A DNA stretch of 64,000 nucleotides, taken from positions 186,001 through 250,000 of the forward strand of contig JAJEHS010000008.1 of assembly GCA_022823605.1 (NCBI GenBank). Reading direction: 5' to 3'. Position numbers and translations under genes: made by a program. This DNA is from Paracoccaceae bacterium. GTDB lineage: Bacteria > Pseudomonadota > Alphaproteobacteria > Rhodobacterales > Rhodobacteraceae. This document shows, in pieces, positions 46,858 through 54,675 of the stretch (positions are counted from its first letter, which is position 1; every line of letters starts with the position of its first letter). The notes beneath the pieces were generated by a model. That model was not told the origin of the DNA. It did no database searches and saw only the letters and a program-made list of their open reading frames with translations.

Positions 46858-47145
46858 TTAGTCTTCAACAAGGTCAAGGTTGCGCAGACCTACCGGATTA
46901 CCGGTTTTATCCTGTACAATAACCAGGGGTAGGCTGGTATCAGGTTCCAGAAAGGACTTGCAATAATCGGCAAGATGTCTGGAATATCTCAATAATTGGG
47001 TTGTTTCATCAACGGAAATACCGGGATCACCAAGAATCTGGGATATTTCCCTTAACCTGTCTTCGGCCTGGTGATAGCTCATATCCATCACTTCCAGTAT
47101 CAACTGGTTGTATCGTTTCTCATGTTCATTTTGTTCCACGACCAT
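46858..47145 (-). CDS. Divergent XseB-like small protein, function unknown
   Basis: A 95-aa protein directly between xseB and ispA. Residues 8-60 follow the exonuclease VII small-subunit pattern (helical hairpin): MSYHQAEDRLREISQILGD, then VDETTQLLRYSRHLADYC, which line up with the EDALEKLEHVV / LDEAIKLYVLGTKL segments of its neighbour. It has an extra C-terminal tail (SLPLVIVQDKTGNPVGLRNL). Looks like a diverged tandem copy. Whether it joins XseA or has another partner is unknown. Confidence 0.6.
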   Translation of the reverse strand: MVVEQNEHEKRYNQLILEVMDMSYHQAEDRLREISQILGDPGISVDETTQLLRYSRHLADYCKSFLEPDTSLPLVIVQDKTGNPVGLRNLDLVED

Positions 47146-47176
47146 GATTAGGACTGCAATTCCTTTTCGATTCCTG

Positions 47177-47425
47177 TCAGGAAATACCGGCTTCGGGTTC
47201 TTCCAGGGAAATTTCGTCTATCTTTTTCTGAGCTTCCCTCAGGGTATAATCACAATGCTTTCGCAACTTGGTTCCCAAAACATAGAGTTTGATTGCTTCG
47301 TCCAACGAGACACTGCCCTTCTCGAGTAAACTGACGACATGTTCCAATTTTTCCAATGCATCTTCAAAGCTCAAGGCGTAGATTTCATCCTTGTCCAGTT
47401 TCAGCAATTCTTGTGTTTCTTTCAT
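47177..47425 (-). CDS. xseB: Exodeoxyribonuclease VII small subunit
   Basis: An 82-aa two-helix protein, partner of XseA in degrading single-stranded DNA. Core: LSFEDALEKLEHVVSLLEKG then SLDEAIKLYVLGTKLRKHC and LREAQKKIDEI. Length normal. Six bases after the HDAC-like gene and upstream of its divergent copy and ispA. Confidence 0.9.
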   Translation of the reverse strand: MKETQELLKLDKDEIYALSFEDALEKLEHVVSLLEKGSVSLDEAIKLYVLGTKLRKHCDYTLREAQKKIDEISLEEPEAGIS

Positions 47426-47430
47426 AAATA

Positions 47431-48354
47431 TTATTCCATCAAAGCCATTAGATGAGCCTTCACCGAAGTCGTGAGACCCAGAATACTGTATCCTCCCTCA
47501 AGGGAAGAAACCAACCTGTCCTTGCAATGTACCCTGGCCAGGTCCTTCATTTCCCCGGTCGCCCAGTAAAAATCTTCTTCATCCAACCTGAGCGAGGCAA
47601 GCGGATCGTCATAATGGGCATCGAAACCTGCCGAAATGAAAATCAACTCCGGCTTGAATTTATCCATGCGATCAATGATGGGGTTCATGGCTGCCCGAAA
47701 CTCTGCACTTCCTGTACCAGTTCCTAGTGGTTTGTTGATGATTTGATCGAATGACCCTCTTTCAGACTCATATCCCGAGCCGGGATACAAGGGCATTTCA
47801 TGCGTGGAGGCAAACAGGATGCGTTTCTCATCCCAAAGAATGTTACTCGTACCATTGCCGTGATGAACATCAAAATCCAGAATTGCCACCCGTTCAAGAC
47901 CATGCTTTTGAATGGCATGCAAGGCCCCGATGGCGACAGTACCAAAAAGGCAAAATCCCATACCTCGTGTTTTTTCGGCATGATGTCCCGGTGGTCGGAC
48001 TGCGCAAAAGGCATTTTTGGCACTTCCCTCGAAAACCATGTCAGTTGCCTGAACGATTGCACCAACTGCTCGTCGGGCAGCATTCCAGGAACCTTTACTC
48101 ATGCTTGTATCCGCATCAATATAGGCAAATCCATGGACAGGCTCCAGGTTTTGGATTTGATCTACATAACTCTGGGGGTGGGCAAGGGTAAGGCGGTCCA
48201 ATTCACACAAGGGAGCATCCAAGCGTTCAATGGCCGAGAATTCAGGTTGATTGAAGACATCTTCAAGCCGTTCCAACCGCTCGACTCTTTCCGGGTGCCC
48301 CCTTGGCGTAATATGCCTGGTACAATCGTTATGTGAAAACAGGACGGTGTTCAT
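47431..48354 (-). CDS. Histone deacetylase-like amidohydrolase
   Basis: A 307-aa zinc amidohydrolase of the arginase/deacetylase fold. Zinc and catalytic motifs: RPPGHHAEKTRGMGFC, ILDFDVHHGNGTS (D-x-H), SAGFDAHYDDPLASL (D). The start is MNTVLFSHNDCTRHITPRG. Bacterial members act on acetylpolyamines or other acyl-amines. In Rhodobacterales it often heads the xseB-ispA group, as here. Confidence 0.92.
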   Translation of the reverse strand: MNTVLFSHNDCTRHITPRGHPERVERLERLEDVFNQPEFSAIERLDAPLCELDRLTLAHPQSYVDQIQNLEPVHGFAYIDADTSMSKGSWNAARRAVGAIVQATDMVFEGSAKNAFCAVRPPGHHAEKTRGMGFCLFGTVAIGALHAIQKHGLERVAILDFDVHHGNGTSNILWDEKRILFASTHEMPLYPGSGYESERGSFDQIINKPLGTGTGSAEFRAAMNPIIDRMDKFKPELIFISAGFDAHYDDPLASLRLDEEDFYWATGEMKDLARVHCKDRLVSSLEGGYSILGLTTSVKAHLMALME

Positions 48355-48420
48355 CGTTATAAATTCTTTACATCAAAACTTTCAATAATTCGTGGTTCAC
48401 TGAATATCTATCATCCAAAT

Positions 48421-49143
48421 TCAGGTATCAATTTCAACCTGATCGGGAACCAATACATAACCCTTGCCTCTGACGGTTTTAAGGTATCTGGGGTTTTGGG
48501 GATCATCAAGGAGTTTTCTCCGCAATCTCGATATCCTCAAGTCTACGGTACGATCGATTATATACTCCCCGTTGGCCGAAGCCTTGCGGCAGATTACTTC
48601 GCGGGAGGTTGTTTGATTGGATCTTGAAGCCAGAATGGTCAGAATGCTTCGCTCGGCATCACTCAAGAGAATGCCATCACCATCATAGGTTAATTCGCCC
48701 CTAAAAAGGTCAAACTCGAAACGGCCAAATGAAACCATCCTGATTTTTTCATAGGGAGTTCTTCTAATTACTGCCTTGATCCGCAGCACGACCTCTTGGG
48801 GATCAAAAGGTTTCATGACATAATCGTCAGCTCCGGCTTCAAGACCGGTTATCCTGTTTTCTACCTCGGATTTGGCAGAAAGAATTATGACAGGTGTTTC
48901 CGTTGACTCCTTGATATGTTTGGTCAAAGAAACACCGTCCTCCCCGGGCAGCATGATATCAACAAGAGACAGGTCAAATCGAAAGGTGGACAGGAGTTCC
49001 CTGGCCTGCTGGGCATTACTTGCCAGTGAACAGTTGAAGCCATGCTTGTTGAGGTAAAGTTTCAGGAGCTCACTGATTTTGTTATCATCCTCGACAAATA
49101 GTATATGGGGTGATCTTGCGTCTTCGAATACGGTACTATTCAT
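48421..49143 (-). CDS. petR: OmpR-type response regulator, PetR-like
   Basis: A 240-aa regulator. Receiver domain: HILFVEDDNKISELLK (acidic pocket), SLVDIMLPGEDGVSL (phospho-Asp in VDIMLPG), VIILSAKSEVENR, YVMKPFDPQEVV (Lys). The winged helix ends with ISRLRRKLLDDPQNPRYLKTVRGKGYVLV. It overlaps the MarR gene by 8 bases, matching the petP-petR pair of Rhodobacter. No cognate kinase gene is adjacent. The name is given by synteny with the MarR partner. Confidence 0.85.
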   Translation of the reverse strand: MNSTVFEDARSPHILFVEDDNKISELLKLYLNKHGFNCSLASNAQQARELLSTFRFDLSLVDIMLPGEDGVSLTKHIKESTETPVIILSAKSEVENRITGLEAGADDYVMKPFDPQEVVLRIKAVIRRTPYEKIRMVSFGRFEFDLFRGELTYDGDGILLSDAERSILTILASRSNQTTSREVICRKASANGEYIIDRTVDLRISRLRRKLLDDPQNPRYLKTVRGKGYVLVPDQVEIDT

Positions 49144-49630
49144 AGTCCTGATCCTGCTTTGAGTACTCCGGGTTTATCAGGTTTTCAAGGACCTTGCGGA
49201 ACCCCAGAACCGCCTCATTGCCAGCTGCCCGATAGGCCATTCTGACACGATTGGTCTGGACCCTGGCAAGTTCATCAGCAAGTATTTTTCCCGAAGGGGT
49301 AAGATAAAGTATTTTGGAACGCCGGTCCTTTGGATTAGGACGGGCTTCAACAAAGGAATCCTCAATCAACCTACGCAATACACGGTTGAGAGATTGTTTT
49401 GATATGGCCAGTATCTTCAAAAGATCGGATACATTTATATCCTCCCTATTCTGGATGAAATGCAATGCCCTGTGATGGGCCCTGCCATAACCATATCGGG
49501 CAAGGATTTCATCAGGATCAGACGTAAAACCACGATAGGCAAACATCATGGCCTCAATTCCCTTGGTAATTTCCTTGTCTGTCAGGTAAAGCAGTTTGTT
49601 GCCGCCGGAACGGTTTTCATTGTCGGTCAT
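49136..49630 (-). CDS. petP: MarR family regulator, PetP-like
   Basis: A 164-aa winged-helix regulator. The ATG at 49630 is chosen because the residues from there (MTDNENRS, then MMFAYRGFT, RYGYGRAHHRALHFI, ILAISKQSLNRVLRRL) match PetP; the longer frame upstream is not conserved-looking. The ribosome site is weak. The wing has PNPKDRRSKILYLT. It precedes and overlaps petR. It is divergent from ilvE. Confidence 0.85.
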   Translation of the reverse strand: MTDNENRSGGNKLLYLTDKEITKGIEAMMFAYRGFTSDPDEILARYGYGRAHHRALHFIQNREDINVSDLLKILAISKQSLNRVLRRLIEDSFVEARPNPKDRRSKILYLTPSGKILADELARVQTNRVRMAYRAAGNEAVLGFRKVLENLINPEYSKQDQDYE

Positions 49631-49783
49631 AAATAAAAAAAAGTAAGCATTGTTGACATAAAATAGGTAAACCCTATTGACATTTATATTCAATAGTAAA
49701 TACATAAGCAAATCGGAAAGACAAGAAACACAGAAAATTATTTTGCTCATTTCTTTGCGAAGAGTTTTACAAGGGGGAAGGAA

Positions 49784-50677
49784 ATGTCCACAGGTTCTGA
49801 AGATACTGGTTATGGCAACAGGGATGGATATATCTGGTTTAATGGGGAGTTCATTCCTTGGAGATCTGCCAATGTCCACATTTTAACCCATGCAATGCAT
49901 TATGGTTCCTCTGTGTTTGAAGGTGAACGGGCCTATGGCGGTAAAATATTTGCCAATCGCAAGCACACGCTCAGATTGATTGAATCCGCCCGTCAACTGG
50001 ACATAGATATACTCTATACTCCCGAGGAAATCGAAAAGGCCAAGTCTGATGTAATGAATCTCAATGGATTGTCGGATGCTTATGTCCGACCCGTAGCATG
50101 GCGAGGAGTTGGTGAGGATATGGGAGTAGCTTCCCAAAAAAATCCGTGCAACCTAGCCATAGCCACATGGGAGTGGGGGCGTTATTATGGCAGCGATGAT
50201 TCCAGTGAAATCAAGGGTATCAAGCTGGATATTTCCGATTGGCAGAGACCAAGTGAAAAAACCATTCCAAGCCATGCCAAGGCTTCCGGACTTTACATGA
50301 TTTGCACCGTTTCCAAACACAAGGCTCAAAAAAGAGGTTTTACTGATGCCTTGATGTTTGATTATCGCGGTTATATAGCCGAGGCTACCGGGGCCAACAT
50401 CTTTTTTGTAAAAAATGGTGAGGTCCATACCCCCCTGCCGGATTGCTTTCTCAATGGCATAACACGACAGACAGTTCTGGAATTGTTGAAAAAAAGAAAT
50501 ATCAAGGTTCACGAACGCCATATAATGCCTTCAGAAATGGAAGATTTCGAGCAATGCTGGCTAACAGGTACTGCAGCAGAAGTTGAGCCGGTCGGACAGA
50601 TCAGGGAGTACAATTTTGAAGTAGGGAAACTTGCCAAGCAGATGGTTGCCGATTACAGCCAATTGGTCAGATCCTGA
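49784..50677 (+). CDS. ilvE: Branched-chain amino acid aminotransferase
   Basis: A 297-aa class IV PLP aminotransferase that makes or degrades Leu/Ile/Val. Landmarks: ILTHAMHYGSSVFEGERAYGG, RLIESARQLDI, VRPVAWRGVG, SHAKASGLYMI with the PLP lysine (K in HAKASG), YIAEATGANIFFV, and LTGTAAEVEPVG. The start is ATG at 49784, GGGGAAGGA close upstream. Divergent from petP. Confidence 0.93.
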   Translation: MSTGSEDTGYGNRDGYIWFNGEFIPWRSANVHILTHAMHYGSSVFEGERAYGGKIFANRKHTLRLIESARQLDIDILYTPEEIEKAKSDVMNLNGLSDAYVRPVAWRGVGEDMGVASQKNPCNLAIATWEWGRYYGSDDSSEIKGIKLDISDWQRPSEKTIPSHAKASGLYMICTVSKHKAQKRGFTDALMFDYRGYIAEATGANIFFVKNGEVHTPLPDCFLNGITRQTVLELLKKRNIKVHERHIMPSEMEDFEQCWLTGTAAEVEPVGQIREYNFEVGKLAKQMVADYSQLVRS

Positions 50678-50713
50678 TCATGTGTTATCAAGTGTAATTC
50701 AAGGTGTGATATT

Positions 50714-52375
50714 ATGAACCATGCTATCTATTACACCAAGCAGGTGGAAATGATCAGATCGCATTATTCTGACCTAGCCGATCTGAATAAGGTTGACAGT
50801 CATGGCCTGGTACCTCTGCATTGGTTTGCCATCATCAATACATCTCCAGATATTCTGAAATTCATGATTGAACTTGGTGCAGATGTTCAGCAAAAATCCT
50901 CGAAAGGTTTAACAGCCTTGCACGGGGCTGCAGCCTATAATTCAAATCCCGAAATAATCAGTACTCTTGTCGATGCCAATGTACCAATCGATTCGGTTTC
51001 GAACAATGGATTAACAGCCTTGCACGGGGCTGCTGCCTATAATTCAAATCCCGAAATAATCAAGGAATTATTTAAATCAGGGGCGTCAATTGAACACAAC
51101 ACCCCGAGTGATTTAACCCCTCTTCATATTGCAGCAGCAAATAGTATCAATCCCGAAATCATTCAGATACTTGTGGATAATGGCGTTAAGATAAACAACA
51201 AGGACAAAAATGGTGACACACCACTTCACACAGCAGCCTCGGCAAATGAAAAGCCTGAGATAATCAAGATACTTCTTGAATTGGAGGCAGAGGTTAATGC
51301 CACCAATTCAGAAGGATTGTCTCCACTTCACCTTGCGGCCATGAAGAATTCCAATCCGGAGGTAATACAAACCCTTCTTTCCTATGGTGCCATGACTGGA
51401 TTGACCGACAAAAACGGGAATTTACCCTATGATCTGGCCAAGGAATCCAACCCCAATATTGCCGGTAACAGAATTTTCAAGAAACTGCAAACACTTCATT
51501 CGGACAATTGGGGATCCAAGGGTTTCTTCAGGGAGGCAGGTGTTGAAGATGTTGAAAGGTGTATAAATCAGGGAGTTAATGTAGTAGATTCAAACAAGGG
51601 CTTTACACCCTTGCACTGGGCTGCCAGATGTACGAAACACAAGGAGGTCATAGAAATTCTGTTACAACATGGTGCCGAGATCAATGCAACCGAGAAAACA
51701 GGACTGACCCCTTTGCACTGGGCTGTCCAAAACCCATACATACCAGTTGAAATAGCAAGCCTGCTGGTTCAACATGGAGGAGACATCCATGTCCGAACCA
51801 AAAATACGAATAATAACCTCATCCATACTGCGGTAAGAAATGCCTACAAGGGTGAGGTATTAAGCTATCTGCTTGGACTCGGAATTCCTGCCGAAGAAGA
51901 AAGCAAGGATGGTATTCCCCTGATACACAGGGCAGTAACCAATGCTCATTGCCCTTTGGAATTGTTGGAAGCCCTTTTGGATCATGGCAATGATCCAAAG
52001 GTTGTGGATCGTTTGAAGAACACCACGTTGTTGGCCATGTTGAAGACGAATAAAATCAATATGAAATTATTGAGAAAGTTGATTTCGGTTGGTGTCGATC
52101 CAAACACCCAAAACTCCCTCGGGAACACACCCCTGCACAAAATCGTGCGAATGAACTCAAACCATTCTGCAGTTGAATTTCTAATAAATTCTGGTGCCGA
52201 CCCTTACCTCCCAAATTTCAAGGGCAAGTCGCCATTTGACCTAGCCTCGGAATCCTTGAAGAAGCACATTGCCAAAATCATTCAAGGTAATATCGAAAGC
52301 GAACAGGTGGCAGTTGAAGATCAAGATCAGGCTTCTGCAGAAATCGAAGATAATACTTCGGCAGAAAATGATTAA
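50714..52375 (+). CDS. Large ankyrin-repeat protein
   Basis: A 553-aa protein made almost entirely of ankyrin repeats (about 13 by eye), recognised by repeating G-x-TPLH-x-A and N-x-E-I patterns, e.g. GLTALHGAA, GLTPLHWA, GDTPLHTAA, GNTPLHKI. Cytoplasmic: no signal or membrane helix. The last ~25 residues are acidic. Two successive repeats are nearly identical in DNA (see separate entry), showing recent duplication. Ankyrin proteins usually bind protein partners; this one has no linked domain to name one. Between ilvE (37 bases) and a dehydratase gene. Confidence 0.9.
   Translation: MNHAIYYTKQVEMIRSHYSDLADLNKVDSHGLVPLHWFAIINTSPDILKFMIELGADVQQKSSKGLTALHGAAAYNSNPEIISTLVDANVPIDSVSNNGLTALHGAAAYNSNPEIIKELFKSGASIEHNTPSDLTPLHIAAANSINPEIIQILVDNGVKINNKDKNGDTPLHTAASANEKPEIIKILLELEAEVNATNSEGLSPLHLAAMKNSNPEVIQTLLSYGAMTGLTDKNGNLPYDLAKESNPNIAGNRIFKKLQTLHSDNWGSKGFFREAGVEDVERCINQGVNVVDSNKGFTPLHWAARCTKHKEVIEILLQHGAEINATEKTGLTPLHWAVQNPYIPVEIASLLVQHGGDIHVRTKNTNNNLIHTAVRNAYKGEVLSYLLGLGIPAEEESKDGIPLIHRAVTNAHCPLELLEALLDHGNDPKVVDRLKNTTLLAMLKTNKINMKLLRKLISVGVDPNTQNSLGNTPLHKIVRMNSNHSAVEFLINSGADPYLPNFKGKSPFDLASESLKKHIAKIIQGNIESEQVAVEDQDQASAEIEDNTSAEND
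50906..51062 (+). repeat. Near-identical tandem duplication within the ankyrin gene
   Basis: Bases 50906-50960 and 51008-51062 differ at only two or so positions across 55 bases, spaced exactly 102 bases (34 codons, one ankyrin repeat). The shared part encodes LTALHGAAAYNSNPEII. This is a sign of recent internal repeat amplification rather than ancient repeats, which elsewhere in the gene have diverged. Confidence 0.9.
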
Positions 52376-52402
52376 CTCAAATTATTTCGCTAGGTAGATC
52401 AA

Positions 52403-53374
52403 ATGTTGTTTAAGAAAGAGGAATTGGTTGCAGCCAGTGAATTGATTTATCAATCAATGCCACCAACTCCCCTGATCCAATGGCCAGGGCTGCAAAATTT
52501 AACTGGTGTTGAGATTTCGGTAAAGCATGAGAATCATACACCCATAGGGGCCTTCAAGGTACGGGGTGGTATAACCTTTATTGACTGGCTGCGAAAAATG
52601 GAACCTGAAACAAAAGGTATTATATCCGCAACCAGAGGTAATCATGGACAAAGTCTGGCCAGAGCTGCCAAGGCACATGGGTTGGTTTGCAGAATTGTGG
52701 TTCCCCATGGCAATTCATTTGAAAAAAACCAGGCCATGAATAGTTTTGGGGCCGACCTTATAGAATACGGAAATGATTTTGACACAGCCAGGGTCGAGGC
52801 AATGCGAATTTCCGACGATGAAGGATTGTATTTTGTACCATCATATCACAAGGAAATAGTCCGTGGAGTGGCCACCTACGCATTGGAACTGTTTACAAGC
52901 AATCCAGATTTGCATACCGTCTATGTCCCCATCGGGTGTGGTTCAGGGATTTGTGGTGTAATATCAGTACGTGATGCTCTTGGACTGAAAACAAATGTTG
53001 TAGGTGTTGTTTCCGAAAATGCCCAAACAGCCAAACTTTCTGTTGAGGCCGGAAAACTGGTCGAAACCAACTCGGCAAATACCTTCGCCGATGGCATGGC
53101 GGTAAGGGTTCCCGTCAAGGAGGCATTTGAAATTTATTCAAGGGGCGTGGAAAGAATTGTGAGTGTTACGGATGAAGACATAGTAGAAGCGATTCGAACC
53201 CTATTTAGTACCACACATAATGTTGCGGAGGGAGCCGGTGCTGCTCCATTGGCTGCATTGATTCAGGAAAGGGATCTGATGAAAGGCAAGTCTGTAGGTG
53301 TAGTTCTATCAGGAGGAAATATTGATATGGACAAGTTTCGAGATGTTCTAACAGGTGAAGTTCCGTTTTTTTGA
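52403..53374 (+). CDS. Threonine/serine dehydratase-type PLP enzyme
   Basis: A 323-aa fold type II PLP enzyme. PLP lysine Lys52 in PIGAFKVRGG, glycine loop YVPIGCGSGICG, substrate motif SATRGNHGQS and C-terminal VVLSGGNID. It lacks the regulatory ACT domain of biosynthetic IlvA, so a catabolic threonine dehydratase, serine racemase or an EutB-type hydroxyectoine-pathway enzyme are the alternatives. A single gene, 27 bases after the ankyrin gene. Confidence 0.85.
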   Translation: MLFKKEELVAASELIYQSMPPTPLIQWPGLQNLTGVEISVKHENHTPIGAFKVRGGITFIDWLRKMEPETKGIISATRGNHGQSLARAAKAHGLVCRIVVPHGNSFEKNQAMNSFGADLIEYGNDFDTARVEAMRISDDEGLYFVPSYHKEIVRGVATYALELFTSNPDLHTVYVPIGCGSGICGVISVRDALGLKTNVVGVVSENAQTAKLSVEAGKLVETNSANTFADGMAVRVPVKEAFEIYSRGVERIVSVTDEDIVEAIRTLFSTTHNVAEGAGAAPLAALIQERDLMKGKSVGVVLSGGNIDMDKFRDVLTGEVPFF

Positions 53375-53556
53375 TTTACCGGATCAACTTGATTCATGAC
53401 ATCTTCGATTCCATTTAATCACTTGCATTTTTCTTGTTACAGAAAATAAAATGGCAATATCAAAACAATTTGCCTGTTTGTGAATTATTCTGGAATATTT
53501 TGTTGAAAGTTGGTTTTTTTGAATGAATCCAATAGGACATTAAGGAGATTTATACG

Positions 53557-53976
53557 CTGACCCAAGAAAAAGAAGCGGATTTAGATAAATCCATCCTGTC
53601 AATCCCATCCCCAAGCACTGCCCCCCTACCCAGCTCAGAAAATCTTCTGGAACTTGTCTTGAAAGTTCTGGACGATAATTTGGCTCAGGAAACCGTTGAA
53701 ATTGATCTTCGAGGTAAATCAACCATCGCCGATTACATGGTTGTTGCTTCTGGCAGGTCTAAACGCCAGGTCGTGTCCCTATCGGAAAAATTGCTCGAGT
53801 CCCTGAAACAGCAGTTCAGGATACAGACCACAATCGAAGGAAAAGAAGGTGGAGATTGGGTTTTGATTGATGCAGGAGACGTAATCATACATTTGTTCCG
53901 GCCTGAGGTACGGAATTTCTACCAAATTGAAAAACTGTGGATGCCGACTGAGTCTGGGGCCAAAGATAATATATGA
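53557..53976 (+). CDS. rsfS: Ribosomal silencing factor RsfS (probable CTG start)
   Basis: A protein that binds L14 and blocks subunit joining. The core is DDNLAQETVEIDLRGKSTIADYM, VVASGRSKRQVVSL, and GDWVLIDAGDVIIHLF. The first standard start, TTG at 53659, would omit the conserved helix SENLLELVLKVLDD. A CTG at 53557, 9 bases after an AAGGAG, starts an in-frame 139-aa protein that includes it, so CTG is the likely start. It overlaps rlmH by 4 bases. Product length then agrees with homologues. Confidence 0.85.
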   Translation: MTQEKEADLDKSILSIPSPSTAPLPSSENLLELVLKVLDDNLAQETVEIDLRGKSTIADYMVVASGRSKRQVVSLSEKLLESLKQQFRIQTTIEGKEGGDWVLIDAGDVIIHLFRPEVRNFYQIEKLWMPTESGAKDNI

Positions 53977-54422
53977 ATATTACAATTTTGGCCGTCAACA
54001 GAATACGGCCAGGCCCTGAATTGGAATTAACGGAAAATTACCTGGACAGATTCGCGAAGTTGGGGCGAAACCAGGGGTTTGGCAACATTGAGGTTGTGGA
54101 AATTGAACCGGAAAAAACAGGTGGCAGGAGGCGTTCGCCCAAATGCCTCCAGAACCCTGTGTGCCTGCTTGATGAAAGGGGGCAGCAGTTGTCAAGCAGG
54201 GAATTTGCCATCAAGATAGCTTCATGGCGTGATGAACAAATAGGTGATCTGACCTTTGCAATTGGAGGTGATCAGGGAAAAAACCAGTTGCCGGAATTCA
54301 CCCCATTCTTTACCCTCTCCTTTGGTCCCATGGTATTTCCGCATCGGCTGGCAAGGGTAATGTTGGCTGAACAGCTTTACCGGGCGGTCTCAATTCTATC
54401 GGGATTGCCTTATCACAAGTAA
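53973..54422 (+). CDS. rlmH: 23S rRNA (pseudouridine1915-N3)-methyltransferase RlmH
   Basis: A 149-aa SPOUT methyltransferase. Landmarks: LDERGQQLSSREFAIKI, FAIGGDQGKNQLPEF (SAM knot), and the C-terminal LARVMLAEQLYRAVSILSGLPYHK. Its ATG overlaps the rsfS stop, so translation is coupled. Length standard. Confidence 0.93.
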   Translation: MNITILAVNRIRPGPELELTENYLDRFAKLGRNQGFGNIEVVEIEPEKTGGRRRSPKCLQNPVCLLDERGQQLSSREFAIKIASWRDEQIGDLTFAIGGDQGKNQLPEFTPFFTLSFGPMVFPHRLARVMLAEQLYRAVSILSGLPYHK

Positions 54423-54445
54423 TTGCTTGCAAATCTGGTTTGAAG

Positions 54446-54454
54446 TTATCCACA
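54446..54454 (+). promoter_or_regulatory. Single DnaA-box-like sequence in the rlmH-gpmI gap
   Basis: TTATCCACA, the perfect DnaA-box consensus, in the 253-base gap. It is alone, with no second box nearby, so its role is doubtful. It may serve DnaA-dependent regulation or be chance. Confidence 0.25.
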
Positions 54455-54675
54455 ATCGCGTTGAAGATATTGGATGATTCCCTTATATCTTCCAAAGACT
54501 TGCGCATCACTACAAAAAACCTGCTGCAAACATATTCAAAACACCTGAAGATTTACCTGTACTGCTTCATCGGCAAGGGTTCAGGTTTTTTTGAATCATT
54601 CAAGGTCACTGAGAGTTGTGCGTAATCAATGAAATTCTAGTTCACAATGAAATATTTCCTTGGAATTGAAAATAA

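Noticed and set aside
54440-54625. 61-codon frame in the rlmH-gpmI gap
   Set aside because: TTG start, no ribosome site, no family resemblance.
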